From IMG/VR virus record IMGVR_UViG_3300042691_015059, positions 1-50,411 of that record: DNA of 50,411 bases, one strand, 5' to 3'. Source of the stretch: a virus. The position numbers and the translations under genes were made by a program. Each line of letters opens with the position of its first letter. The stretch's first letter is position 1. Positions 1 through 6,292 of the stretch are shown here, piece after piece. The notes below the pieces were generated by a model that did not search any database, was not told the origin of the DNA, and was given only the letters and a program-made list of their open reading frames with translations.

Positions 1-42
1 CCGGGGGAGAAAAGGGGATGCCGGGGCTTCTGGGCCAGAAAC

Positions 43-426
43 TCAGGCAGCGATGATGGACGAGCGACCTGATGCTGCTAATCCATGAACGACTGTCGCC
101 TCCAGAACTGGGCTGTCATCGACTGGGCGAACGAAAGTCTCGTACTTGTAGGGGTTGTAAGTGACTGGGAGCATCGGCTCGTCAGTCGGCTCGGCCCATT
201 CGCCACGAACGAACGCGTGGACATTCTTGCGTTGTTCGGCTAGGACTCGTTTCCGTCCTGATTCGCTGACAGCGAACGTGGCATTGACAAGGGTGAACTC
301 GTCAACGTGGGCGATAACGCGACCACGATGCTCTCCCGAACGCGCGCGCACGCTGAACACCTTCTTGTGGAGGTTCCAGTAGACCTCCACCTTGGCCCCT
401 ACGGGAACCTCTCTGCTATTCGTCAT
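43..426 (-). CDS. Hypothetical phage protein, 127 aa
   Basis: I do not recognise the family. The protein is soluble and basic, with alternating beta-strand-like segments near the N terminus (VGAKVEVYWNLHKKVFSV) and no membrane segment or Cys cluster. I chose the ATG at 426 because an AGGA motif lies five bases upstream; a second in-frame ATG at 438 is possible. It overlaps the end of the upstream gene (416-796) by 11 bases, so the two are probably translationally coupled. Function unknown; coding nature fairly sure. Confidence 0.8.
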   Translation of the reverse strand: MTNSREVPVGAKVEVYWNLHKKVFSVRARSGEHRGRVIAHVDEFTLVNATFAVSESGRKRVLAEQRKNVHAFVRGEWAEPTDEPMLPVTYNPYKYETFVRPVDDSPVLEATVVHGLAASGRSSIIAA

Positions 427-796
427 CTTGTTCCTCATACTTGCTCACCGTGATGGTTCCGGTCCCGTCATGGTGGGATAGAACACCAACAAACTTGTCG
501 TCTTCCACGTTGTATCGAAGAATCCAGTCGGTTCGTTCGGGAGTGATTGACCAGAGGAATTCTTGGGGGTTCTTCGCGTCGAACAGTCCGCCGATGGTTC
601 CGTACCATACGGGGAAGCCTTCGATTCGGAACGTACCGGCAACGAACCAGTCGGTAAGAACAAACTGAAAGTCTTCCATCTGATCGTCCGAGCAGTAGCC
701 GAAGCAAACTGTCGATTCGGTCTCCTCGCCTGTTTCTTCGTCAAGGATGAAGCAAGAGCATTGCGTGCTGATCTCATACATTGTTGTTGTTTCCAT
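416..796 (-). CDS. Hypothetical acidic phage protein, 126 aa
   Basis: The start is well marked by AAAGGAG eight bases before the ATG. The N-terminal part has Cys residues (CSCF, VCFGYC) and the rest is acidic and rich in Trp and Tyr, typical of small early phage proteins. It is followed by, and overlaps, the 43-426 gene. A short GTGCG-ATAA-CGCAC hairpin (818-831) lies just upstream of its ribosome binding site. No function can be assigned. Confidence 0.8.
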   Translation of the reverse strand: METTTMYEISTQCSCFILDEETGEETESTVCFGYCSDDQMEDFQFVLTDWFVAGTFRIEGFPVWYGTIGGLFDAKNPQEFLWSITPERTDWILRYNVEDDKFVGVLSHHDGTGTITVSKYEEQDDE

Positions 797-852
797 GAGT
801 GTCTCCTTTGTCGGTTAGTGCGATAACGCACGAAGGTGAGCGTTGTGTGCGC

Positions 853-1023
853 TCACTCCTCGTCATGCTCATACTCAAACGGGCATCGGCCTGACGGTAC
901 TGGTGTCCATGCCGTCGATACGGTGTCGTCCCATGATCGGCCACAAGTGCCACACGTTGCTGCTCGTCGGTCTGAGACTGCTCGTACAAGTGCCGGACCT
1001 TTTAGTTCGATTACATCAGTCAT
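853..1023 (-). CDS. Small zinc-ribbon-like protein, 56 aa
   Basis: The gene starts at the ATG at 1023 behind AAAGGAGAACACT and stops with TGA at 853-855. The protein begins MTDVIELKG, has a CGTCGRSW knuckle near residues 24-30 and a third Cys near 47, so it may bind a metal. Its leader and first seven codons are almost identical to those of the next gene upstream (1079-1300), while the rest of the proteins differ. A promoter-like sequence lies at 1053-1081. Function unknown. Confidence 0.75.
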   Translation of the reverse strand: MTDVIELKGPALVRAVSDRRAATCGTCGRSWDDTVSTAWTPVPSGRCPFEYEHDEE

Positions 1024-1052
1024 AGTGTTCTCCTTTGTTTCGGTGTGTAATG

Positions 1053-1081
1053 AGTGTGACAGATGGGTGTGACAGTCACTA
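1053..1081 (-). promoter_or_regulatory. Early-type promoter for 853-1023
   Basis: On the minus strand this reads TAGTGA, a 17-bp spacer starting CTGTCACAC, then CACACT. It is a weaker member of the repeated promoter family; the spacer element is shared with the promoters at 1331, 1807, 2143, 2463 and 3464. Confidence 0.5.
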
Positions 1082-1300
1082 GCGATCTTGTTGGAGCATT
1101 GCGAGACATCGCTTACACACGATGGGATGTATTCGGTCGGAAAGTGGGGTCAGGATGATCGGCGGAACGGAGCGGTCAAGGACCATTGCCCGACAGACGG
1201 CAATCTCGTCTCCATCGACCGGAGAGACAGCGTGATACTTCCCCCCTGTTATCGGCGGGAAGAACGAGACTTGACTTTTTAGTTCGATTACATCGTTCAT
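1079..1300 (-). CDS. Small hypothetical protein, 73 aa, shares N terminus with 853-1023
   Basis: I chose the ATG at 1300, behind AAAGGAGAACACT; the longer open frame upstream has no ribosome site and runs through a promoter. The protein starts MNDVIELKS, matching the MTDVIELKG start of the neighbouring gene, and ends with a VCKRC pair of cysteines. There is no recognisable domain. The matching leaders suggest duplication of an expression cassette. Confidence 0.75.
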   Translation of the reverse strand: MNDVIELKSQVSFFPPITGGKYHAVSPVDGDEIAVCRAMVLDRSVPPIILTPLSDRIHPIVCKRCLAMLQQDR

Positions 1301-1330
1301 AGTGTTCTCCTTTGTTTGGTTCATATGAAC

Positions 1331-1359
1331 AGTATGACAGGGGAGTGTGACAGTCACTA
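1331..1359 (-). promoter_or_regulatory. Early-type promoter for 1079-1300
   Basis: Minus strand: TAGTGA, 17 bp (CTGTCACACTCCCCTGT), CATACT. The -10 box matches the family consensus and the spacer carries the left-end CTGTCNCAC element. Confidence 0.65.
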
Positions 1360-1557
1360 TGCCGCACACTTCTGACAGAAGTAGAACGAATGGTGACCGT
1401 CATAGTCGCTGTAGCGGTCGATCACTACGGTGTCCATCGGGAAGTCACTCCCGCACCCTTCACACTCAAAGTGAGTATCCAAGTAATCCTCATGCTCTGG
1501 GTCGATCCAAGTGGAATCGCAATTCCCGCACACACAATTCTGAGTCAGTGTTTCCAT
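1357..1557 (-). CDS. Small zinc-ribbon protein, 66 aa
   Basis: The start at 1557 follows AAAAGGAGACACT. Cysteines occur as CVCGNC (8-13), CEGC (32-35) and CQKC (61-64), a three-knuckle pattern suited to one or two zinc sites. The rest is acidic. Such proteins in phage early regions often bind host proteins or nucleic acid, but nothing here shows which. The much longer open frame upstream of this start overlaps the 1598-1780 gene and is rejected. Confidence 0.8.
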   Translation of the reverse strand: METLTQNCVCGNCDSTWIDPEHEDYLDTHFECEGCGSDFPMDTVVIDRYSDYDGHHSFYFCQKCAA

Positions 1558-1597
1558 AGTGTCTCCTTTTGTTTGAGAAGGTGAAGGGTGCCGAGGG

Positions 1598-1780
1598 TTA
1601 CCAGTAGCGACTGTCTCGGCACGCCTTCTTGTTGGCGACCTTCTTACGGTCTGCGAACGTGGTGGCTCGCAACTTGCGACCTTCCCGTAGGGCAGCGACG
1701 TAATCCTCACGTTCGACCTTGCGGGCGACTGCGAGTAGGACTCCGATTGTTGTTTCTTTCTTGTTCTTCTTCTTGGCCAT
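1598..1780 (-). CDS. Small highly basic protein, 60 aa
   Basis: The ATG at 1780 follows AAAGGGGGCCACA. The protein opens MAKKKNKK and is rich in Lys and Arg with a helical, amphipathic centre (REDYVAALREGRKL), so it probably binds nucleic acid or an acidic partner. No named domain. The promoter at 1807-1835 lies directly upstream. Confidence 0.75.
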   Translation of the reverse strand: MAKKKNKKETTIGVLLAVARKVEREDYVAALREGRKLRATTFADRKKVANKKACRDSRYW

Positions 1781-1806
1781 TGTGGCCCCCTTTCGTTGAT
1801 AGAAGC

Positions 1807-1835
1807 ATTATGACAGATGGGTGTGACAGTGACTC
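1807..1835 (-). promoter_or_regulatory. Early-type promoter for 1598-1780
   Basis: Minus strand: GAGTCA, 17 bp (CTGTCACACCCATCTGT), CATAAT. The -35 box is weak but the spacer element is identical to that at 1059-1075. Confidence 0.55.
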
Positions 1836-2088
1836 ACCCCTTGTAATTCTTTTCGTCCAGTCGCTGATCGAAGAAGACCGTGACGATGACCTTCTTGGCG
1901 GGATCGACGCAGAGACACATCTCTCCGGCGACGACTCGCAACTGACCGGCAAACTTCTTGCTCTCGTACACCTTCTCCGGTTCGCGGAGAGCGCCGAGCA
2001 GAGCAGTCATGGTGAAGCCTCGCTGCTCCACACGCTCCCGTGCGTGCTTGGTGACTCGGTAATCTTCGGGGCGAAAGTTAGTTTCCAT
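1834..2088 (-). CDS. DUF4258-like (RelE/BrnT-type fold) protein, 84 aa
   Basis: The start METNFRPEDY at 2088 has AAGGAGCAACCT upstream. The sequence TKHARERVEQRG followed by an IxxAL-like helix, a VVAGE strand and a final KVIVTVFF strand matches the layout of DUF4258 proteins, small RelE/BrnT-like folds often found as toxins or orphan phage genes. No antitoxin-like partner adjoins it, so a toxin role is not shown. The promoter at 2143-2172 lies upstream. Confidence 0.75.
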   Translation of the reverse strand: METNFRPEDYRVTKHARERVEQRGFTMTALLGALREPEKVYESKKFAGQLRVVAGEMCLCVDPAKKVIVTVFFDQRLDEKNYKG

Positions 2089-2142
2089 AGGTTGCTCCTT
2101 AGTTTCCCCGCTGGGCCGGTTGCCCCTCGGTTGATACAAACA

Positions 2143-2172
2143 AGTATGACATAGGTGTGAGACAGTCGTCAA
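2143..2172 (-). promoter_or_regulatory. Early-type promoter for 1834-2088
   Basis: Minus strand: TTGACG, 18-bp spacer containing CTGTCTCACACC, CATACT. The -35 is preceded by GACT, giving the extended GACTTGACG form. Confidence 0.75.
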
Positions 2173-2206
2173 GTCAAAGGTGAAGAAAGGGCCGAAGCCC
2201 TTCCCG

Positions 2207-2455
2207 TCACTCGCACGCCTTATCGAAGGCGAGACTGTAAGCAATGTCGTATTCGACATTGACTGGTCGGCTATTGAGACGAGCCTCAAACTTGGCCGAC
2301 TCCATCAGGACCGCCCTAGCCTGATCCCATTCGGGAGCAAGGTAGTACCGGTCTCCGCAGGCGAAGGCGATACGGAGCAGAGCGCCACCAGTAACGATGG
2401 CTTGGTCGGACTGGGCCGGAGTGTTTACCGGCTTCACTACAAGTGTTGCTTCCAT
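2207..2455 (-). CDS. Hypothetical protein, 82 aa, paralogue of 6040-6285; leaderless
   Basis: It starts at the ATG at 2455, only seven bases after the -10 box CATACT, with no ribosome binding site, so the mRNA is probably leaderless. The protein shares MEAT, TPAQSDQA, ESAKFEA and EY-IAY-LAFD with the product of 6040-6285, over the full length. Both have the same leaderless promoter arrangement. It looks like a compact, mostly helical soluble protein. Function unknown. Confidence 0.8.
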   Translation of the reverse strand: MEATLVVKPVNTPAQSDQAIVTGGALLRIAFACGDRYYLAPEWDQARAVLMESAKFEARLNSRPVNVEYDIAYSLAFDKACE

Positions 2456-2462
2456 GTAGAAA

Positions 2463-2492
2463 AGTATGACATAGGTGTGAGACAGTCGTCAA
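2463..2492 (-). promoter_or_regulatory. Leaderless early promoter for 2207-2455
   Basis: Minus strand: TTGACG, 18-bp spacer with CTGTCTCACACC, CATACT, then seven bases to the ATG. It is nearly identical over 30 bases to the promoter at 2143-2172, but that one is followed by a normal leader with a ribosome site. Confidence 0.75.
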
Positions 2493-2553
2493 GTTTATCT
2501 TCCACTTTCTTTTAGGCTGGCGACAAAGAAGAAGGCGGGTTAGAGTCGCCGCC

Positions 2554-2778
2554 ATGAAAGACGAATCTCCCTACCGATGCCACTTTTGCGGAATCTTCAT
2601 TGACCCGAACGCATCTGGCGTATTCCGACGAATCACGGGCTGGGCAGAAAACCGAAGAAGCGGGGGAACCAACAGCATCAGTCTCCCGACCCCACCAACC
2701 GGCTACGCCTGTAAACCGTGTATTGAGATCAGGCGAAGCAAACCGCACCTCGCCCCCCAGAACGAAACCCTGTTCTGA
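2554..2778 (+). CDS. Zinc-binding hypothetical protein, 74 aa
   Basis: This is the only plus-strand gene in the left cluster. The protein has CHFCG (9-13) and CKPC (near 53-56), with a conserved-looking middle GWAENRRSGGTNSISL and a C-terminal tail LAPQNETLF. That layout recurs in small phage and actinobacterial zinc proteins of unknown function. The ribosome site is weak. Longer open frames on the other strand across the same DNA have no family-like features and are shadows. Confidence 0.7.
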   Translation: MKDESPYRCHFCGIFIDPNASGVFRRITGWAENRRSGGTNSISLPTPPTGYACKPCIEIRRSKPHLAPQNETLF

Positions 2779-2782
2779 CCCA

Positions 2783-2835
2783 GAAGCCCCGCAAGAAAGT
2801 GTTAGCGCATCCGCTAACAAACAACGGCGGGGCTT
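2783..2835. terminator. Nested hairpin between convergent genes
   Basis: GAAGCCCCGC (from 2783) pairs with GCGGGGCTT (2827-2835), and the loop holds a second hairpin GTTAGCG-CATC-CGCTAAC. It lies between the converging ends of 2554-2778 and 2918-3436, as a bidirectional terminator would. There is no long T run, so termination is inferred. Confidence 0.45.
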
Positions 2836-2917
2836 GCGGCGGACATGAAAAAACCCCCACCAACTTCTGGCAGGGGAATTCTCACAAACTTTGTGGTTTG
2901 TCAAGTGCTAACCGGAA

Positions 2918-3436
2918 TTACGCCAGAAACTTCTTGGCGCAAACCGGACCAACACCCAACTCCACACTTGCGGGGTCTTCCAGCAAGGCGCAGCATCGGA
3001 CGCAGAATCCGAATGCCTTGCCGAATACCTTCGCTTCGTCAAGCGTCATGAGGGTCTCAGCACTCGCATTGGTGAGTGGCTTACGACCGACGTACTGAAA
3101 CTCGCGAGCGTGAGTGTCAAGCAACTCAGCGTAAAGCCGACCCGATGACTTGCTCTTGCGAATGCGGTACACGCTCTGACCGATGTAGTGAAGACCTTCG
3201 GGAATGTCATCGGTTTCGTCAGACTTCTCAATAACCGACTTGACTGCCTTCCTCTCAGCAAGGCTTGACTTCAGAGTGTCAATGTATTCGGAAGCACTCA
3301 CCGTGCTCGGCTCGGTTTCTTCGAACGCGAGCATTGCTTCGGGAGCATTATCCGAATCCAGACTGCGGAGAAGCGAATAAATGAAAGTCAATTGCTTCTC
3401 GCTTGCTGGTTTTGTGGTTTTTGTTTTTGTAATCAT
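2918..3436 (-). CDS. DUF6011-like Cys-rich protein, 172 aa
   Basis: The ATG at 3436 follows GGAGG with five-base spacing. The N-terminal half is helical and hydrophilic (PASEKQLTFIYSLLRSL resembles the start of many phage proteins that bind DNA or a helicase). The C-terminal part, FCVRCCALLEDPASVELGVGPVC, is the DUF6011-type signature, with Cys residues likely to bind zinc. Function is unknown in the family. It is transcribed from its own promoter at 3464-3493. Confidence 0.8.
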   Translation of the reverse strand: MITKTKTTKPASEKQLTFIYSLLRSLDSDNAPEAMLAFEETEPSTVSASEYIDTLKSSLAERKAVKSVIEKSDETDDIPEGLHYIGQSVYRIRKSKSSGRLYAELLDTHAREFQYVGRKPLTNASAETLMTLDEAKVFGKAFGFCVRCCALLEDPASVELGVGPVCAKKFLA

Positions 3437-3463
3437 GGTCACCTCCGTTTGGTTTGTCTAAAC

Positions 3464-3493
3464 AGTATGACATAAGGGTGCGACAGTCGTCAA
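3464..3493 (-). promoter_or_regulatory. Early-type promoter for 2918-3436
   Basis: Minus strand: TTGACG, 18-bp spacer containing CTGTCGCACCC, CATACT, with GACT before the -35 box. It overlaps no coding sequence and lies just after the stop of 3500-3709. Confidence 0.75.
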
Positions 3494-3499
3494 GTCAAA

Positions 3500-3709
3500 C
3501 TACAAACTTTTTTGGGAGCGTCTACCAACGATCTCCCGAATCCACTCGCGAGCACAATCCCGACAAATCGGAAAACCATCCAACGTCGAAACCGGAACCG
3601 AAACGTATCCGCCGCAGCCAGCGCAATAAGCCCGACCCTCGGAGTCCCGCTCAAAGTCAGGGCCGCTTGTAAAGCGGCTTTCATGCCGGGGCTTCTGACG
3701 ATCAGTCAT
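3500..3709 (-). CDS. Small zinc-ribbon protein, 69 aa
   Basis: The ATG at 3709 overlaps the TGA of the upstream gene in the string ATGACTGA, so it is translationally coupled. Cysteines form CAGC (29-32) and CRDC (near 55-58), a classic short zinc ribbon with a basic tail (GRRSQKSL). It is the last gene of a tight four-gene run (4627 to 3500). Function unknown. Confidence 0.8.
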   Translation of the reverse strand: MTDRQKPRHESRFTSGPDFERDSEGRAYCAGCGGYVSVPVSTLDGFPICRDCAREWIREIVGRRSQKSL

Positions 3710-3917
3710 CAGCGTAAACACCCTTCTCAATCCGTCGAAGGCGAGCCTTCATGTTCTTGATCGCCCGATGATCCGAAAGGGTAAGACCAATAGTGATCTT
3801 GGTATTCGTCTCCGGCCAAATTAGGACAATGTGTCTTTTCGACCTGATCTCTTGCCAGCCACGAGAAATGGCTTCCTCTAGCAAGACTCGGACTTCTTTG
3901 TTTCGTCCGTTAGACAT
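3702..3917 (-). CDS. HicA-like small protein, 71 aa
   Basis: The start at 3917 follows AAGGGGGCGTGTC. The sequence GWQEIRSKRHIVLIWPETNTKITIG followed by TLSDHRAIKNMKARLRRI resembles the short dsRBD-like HicA fold seen in actinophage proteins, with a conserved HIVLIWP strand and the SDHR-(A)-KN signature. HicA toxins are usually next to HicB, but no HicB-like gene is visible here. It lies between a sigma-like HTH gene and a zinc-ribbon gene and overlaps both. Confidence 0.7.
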   Translation of the reverse strand: MSNGRNKEVRVLLEEAISRGWQEIRSKRHIVLIWPETNTKITIGLTLSDHRAIKNMKARLRRIEKGVYADD

Positions 3918-4167
3918 GACACGCCCCCTTACGCAACTCCCACAAGAGGGCAACCTTTTGATGAAATGCTTTGACTCGCGCAGGGTCGGGCGGACCATCT
4001 GGCCAGCCCAACACCTGCTGTTCGATCCTCGTGATCTGGGAATAAGACAAACCGAACTTCTTACTTGTCTCCTCTAGTCCACGACAAACTCCATCGGTTA
4101 GCCCGCGTCGCCAGTAGACGACTTCACGGGCATACTCCATGGCGGGGTGATTATGAGTAAGCGACAT
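3910..4167 (-). CDS. Sigma-region-4-like HTH protein, 85 aa
   Basis: The start at 4167 follows GAGGAAAACCCTA. Residues 33-58 (ETSKKFGLSYSQITRIEQQVL) match the helix-turn-helix of sigma70 region 4, which contacts -35 boxes; no region 2 is present. It could therefore be a small transcription regulator or a sigma appropriation factor acting on the TTGACA promoters found throughout this window. That role is inference. It overlaps the 4151-4627 gene by 17 bases. Confidence 0.75.
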   Translation of the reverse strand: MSLTHNHPAMEYAREVVYWRRGLTDGVCRGLEETSKKFGLSYSQITRIEQQVLGWPDGPPDPARVKAFHQKVALLWELRKGACHV

Positions 4168-4627
4168 TAGGGTTTTCCTCTGGCCAGTCGAATGACTGTT
4201 CAGCCCATTCGTAGTCGTCATCGAACTGATCGTCGCTATACCCAGTCCAGTCGTCTCCGTAATGCCACTTGTACGGGTTGTACCGATCTTTCAACTCGTC
4301 GGTTTCTAACTTCAGCATCACGTCCCAGACATCGTGGTAAATGCCTGCTCGGTTTTTGTCGTGCTTGGCAACTTCGCTTTTGAAATTCCCGTAGGAAACG
4401 GACATTGCTGCGTTGTATGCGATGTCTCCGGCTGTTTCTTTGTCAACGTGGACTCGGAACGGGTAGTCAGCCTTTGGCATGACTAGCATCTCGCCAAGAA
4501 ACTCTGGGTCAACGTATTGCTCTAGGGCTTTGATGTCTTCGGAGCGTCTGGCTCGGATAAAGACTTTGTAATCATCGTTTCGGTCTTCCACTACGGAGTA
4601 GAAGCCTGTTGGTGTGAAAATCCACAT
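4151..4627 (-). CDS. Conserved hypothetical phage protein, 158 aa
   Basis: The protein starts MWIFTPTGFYSVVED, a start typical of a widespread actinophage protein family of unknown function. The middle (DYPFRVHVDKETAGDIAYNA) looks like an alpha/beta domain, and the C terminus is very rich in Asp, Trp and Tyr. The start at 4627 has AGAAAGGA upstream. It is the first gene of the 4627-3500 run, driven by the promoter at 4693-4721. Confidence 0.85.
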   Translation of the reverse strand: MWIFTPTGFYSVVEDRNDDYKVFIRARRSEDIKALEQYVDPEFLGEMLVMPKADYPFRVHVDKETAGDIAYNAAMSVSYGNFKSEVAKHDKNRAGIYHDVWDVMLKLETDELKDRYNPYKWHYGDDWTGYSDDQFDDDYEWAEQSFDWPEENPNVAYS

Positions 4628-4692
4628 GGGGCATCACGGTCCTTTCTGGTTATGTGTAAATAGAAATAGGCTGGAACAACTCCAGCAAGATT

Positions 4693-4721
4693 AGAATAGC
4701 AGGTTGGGGCTTCGGTGTCAA
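4693..4721 (-). promoter_or_regulatory. Early promoter with -35 inside a terminator loop
   Basis: Minus strand: TTGACA, 17 bp, TATTCT. The -35 box lies in the 17-base loop of the hairpin at 4706-4742, and the spacer is one arm of that hairpin. Confidence 0.7.
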
Positions 4722-4742
4722 GTGACGATAATCCGAAGCCCC
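4706..4742 (-). terminator. Terminator-like 10-bp hairpin
   Basis: GGGGCTTCGG (4706-4715) pairs perfectly with CCGAAGCCCC (4733-4742). It follows the end of the 5673-4753 operon, so it may terminate it. The loop contains the -35 box of the next promoter. Confidence 0.6.
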
Positions 4743-4752
4743 GCCCTCCCCT

Positions 4753-4971
4753 TTAGTCCACTCGCTTGATAAGAACCACTTCGTGCAACTGCCGTAAGTG
4801 TCCGAGCGTGTCTTCGTAGTCAAGCCTCCAGCCCAACGCCCAACTCAACTGCTCTTTCGCAATGTCTTCTGGGTCTTGATCTGGCTCAACGTCAACGGTT
4901 GTTGTAAGTCGGAAGTAATCCCCGACAAACGTAACGTCGTATGTTGTTGCTGTTTCTGATGTCACTGACAT
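4753..4971 (-). CDS. Hypothetical protein, 72 aa
   Basis: The start MSVTSETATTYDVTFVG at 4971 follows GAGAGGAGGAATC; that ribosome site overlaps the stop of the upstream gene. The protein seems to be a small beta-strand pair followed by an acidic helix (EDIAKEQLSWAL). No family recognised. Last gene of a three-gene operon (5673 to 4753). Confidence 0.75.
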   Translation of the reverse strand: MSVTSETATTYDVTFVGDYFRLTTTVDVEPDQDPEDIAKEQLSWALGWRLDYEDTLGHLRQLHEVVLIKRVD

Positions 4972-4982
4972 GATTCCTCCTC

Positions 4983-5465
4983 TCAGTACCAACAGTCGGT
5001 TCCGTTAGCCTCGGCAGCAACCCAACGGAGCCACCATGCTGCGTACTCGCAGTCGTCCTTGTATTTAGTGTTGACAACGTGGCCATATTCCAAATAATCC
5101 TTGTCCTCAGGATTGTCGTCCCAAGTGACTTCTTTCATTCCTGATTCGATTACTTCAGCGAGGGTTTTACACTCACTAGCACTCTTGTGTGTGCCATCAG
5201 CGTTCGATCCGTAGAACGACAATCCGTCAGTCTCGTCATAGAAGCCGAGAACGTCTTCCAGCAAATGGTTGCCGTACTTGCCGCGATACCAGCAGTCGGT
5301 TCCGAATATTCCGGTGACGTGTCCGTTCTGCGGACGATCTTCAGCGTTTTGCCACGGACACCCTCCGGCTTCTTGCGTTGCCTTACAGTCGATTTGTCCG
5401 GTGACCATTACTGCCGTTTTTTTGTTGACGCACGGGTATTCGTGCGGAATGTTATCTAGTCCCAT
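4983..5465 (-). CDS. Conserved hypothetical Cys/Trp-rich protein, 160 aa
   Basis: The ATG at 5465 follows AAGGAGGAACAC. The protein has several cysteines and the repeated string GTDCWY near residue 70 and at the extreme C terminus. It is acidic and shows no signal peptide or membrane helix. The repeated end motif suggests two related halves or a repeated metal or redox site, but this is not certain. Function unknown. Confidence 0.8.
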   Translation of the reverse strand: MGLDNIPHEYPCVNKKTAVMVTGQIDCKATQEAGGCPWQNAEDRPQNGHVTGIFGTDCWYRGKYGNHLLEDVLGFYDETDGLSFYGSNADGTHKSASECKTLAEVIESGMKEVTWDDNPEDKDYLEYGHVVNTKYKDDCEYAAWWLRWVAAEANGTDCWY

Positions 5466-5475
5466 GTGTTCCTCC

Positions 5476-5673
5476 TTAGTAGTAATAAAGACGTTCGCCG
5501 TCTTTGTTTCTTTCGCCACTTACCGTTGCCTCAACCTCATCGGTGAGGTCGTCACTAAGTGACCAAGCAATGCTTGTTTCCATTGCTTTTGCTTCTGCTT
5601 CGGCTGCGTTGTCTGCTTCCACTTCGATGACGGTGGCAAGCGTTTGGTAGACATCGACAAAGTATTTAGTCAT
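5476..5673 (-). CDS. Hypothetical protein, 65 aa (DpnD/PcfM-like layout)
   Basis: The start at 5673 has CAGGAGAAACAC upstream. The protein has one strand (YFVDVYQTLATVIEVEA) followed by an Ala/Glu-rich helix (DNAAEAEAKAM), the layout of small DpnD/PcfM-like proteins. The similarity is general and does not define a role. It is the first gene of the operon served by the promoter at 5706-5734. Confidence 0.75.
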   Translation of the reverse strand: MTKYFVDVYQTLATVIEVEADNAAEAEAKAMETSIAWSLSDDLTDEVEATVSGERNKDGERLYYY

Positions 5674-5705
5674 GTGTTTCTCCTGTTCGGCTTCTTGATA
5701 TGAAC

Positions 5706-5734
5706 AGTATGACAGATCATTACTGCTATGTCAA
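5706..5734 (-). promoter_or_regulatory. Consensus early promoter for the 5673-4753 operon
   Basis: Minus strand: TTGACA, 17-bp spacer, CATACT, preceded by GACT. One of the cleanest members of the family; it lacks the CTGTCNCAC spacer element. Confidence 0.8.
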
Positions 5735-5747
5735 GTCAATAGTTATA

Positions 5748-5771
5748 GTGGGGGGGATTGCTCCCCCTCAC
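5748..5771 (-). terminator. G-run/C-run hairpin after 5768-5974
   Basis: GTGGGGGGG pairs imperfectly with CCCCCTCAC around ATTGCT, overlapping the stop codon of 5768-5974. No T run follows, so termination is weakly supported. Confidence 0.35.
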
Positions 5772-5974
5772 ATTCTCTTTGCGAAGTAGTGATCCATCGA
5801 ACCGTAGAGCGTGTGAATGCTCATGCCTTCGGGGGCTTCCATTCGATGGAAGCGATCCATTGACGCTTCGATTTCTTCGGTCGGGGTTTCATCTTCATCG
5901 TCAAGGACGAGGACGTAGCACTCGGCTGCGTCAATGATGGTTCCGGTTCCGGGGTGACAGATAAGTACGGCCAT
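5768..5974 (-). CDS. Small acidic hypothetical protein, 68 aa
   Basis: The start at 5974 follows CAAGGAGAACCAAT. The first half is beta-like (MAVLICHPGTGTIIDAAECY), then comes an acidic linker (DDEDETPTEE) and a helical end. No family recognised. Single-gene unit with its own consensus promoter at 6005-6033. Confidence 0.75.
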   Translation of the reverse strand: MAVLICHPGTGTIIDAAECYVLVLDDEDETPTEEIEASMDRFHRMEAPEGMSIHTLYGSMDHYFAKRM

Positions 5975-6004
5975 ATTGGTTCTCCTTGTTCGGTTGATAT
6001 GAAC

Positions 6005-6033
6005 AGTATGACATAGTTGGAAAGACTTGTCAA
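6005..6033 (-). promoter_or_regulatory. Consensus early promoter for 5768-5974
   Basis: Minus strand: TTGACA, 17 bp, CATACT; extended upstream as GACTTGACA. Confidence 0.8.
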
Positions 6034-6039
6034 GTCTTT

Positions 6040-6285
6040 CTATTCGTGGGCGATATCGAAAGCCAGCCCGTAAGCGATCTCGTACTCGGTCGCAACCGTG
6101 CGCCCGTTGTAAGCAGCCTCAAACTTGGCTGACTCCCTAAGAAGAGCCTTAGCCGCTTCGTACTCAGGACGCTCGTAATATTCCTCGTAGACGAAAGCCT
6201 TAGAGAAAAGTCGTCCGGCTTCACGGACTGCTTGGTCTGACTGGGCCGGAGTGGTTACCGACTTGGGTACAGGTGTTGCTTCCAT
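6040..6285 (-). CDS. Hypothetical protein, 81 aa, paralogue of 2207-2455; leaderless
   Basis: The ATG at 6285 is seven bases after the -10 box and has no ribosome site. The protein shares MEAT, TPAQSDQA, LLRESAKFEA, TEYEIAYGLAFD with 2207-2455. Conservation of both the coding region and the leaderless start argues for duplication of a complete expression unit. The two copies have diverged most in the centre. Function unknown. Confidence 0.8.
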   Translation of the reverse strand: MEATPVPKSVTTPAQSDQAVREAGRLFSKAFVYEEYYERPEYEAAKALLRESAKFEAAYNGRTVATEYEIAYGLAFDIAHE

Positions 6286-6292
6286 GTAGATA

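Noticed and set aside
1588-2154. 188-codon plus-strand frame
   Set aside because: It runs across three minus-strand genes with good ribosome sites and two promoters, and its product has no domain-like pattern.
2512-2904. 130-codon minus-strand frame
   Set aside because: It is the shadow of the plus-strand zinc protein 2554-2778 and crosses the nested hairpin.
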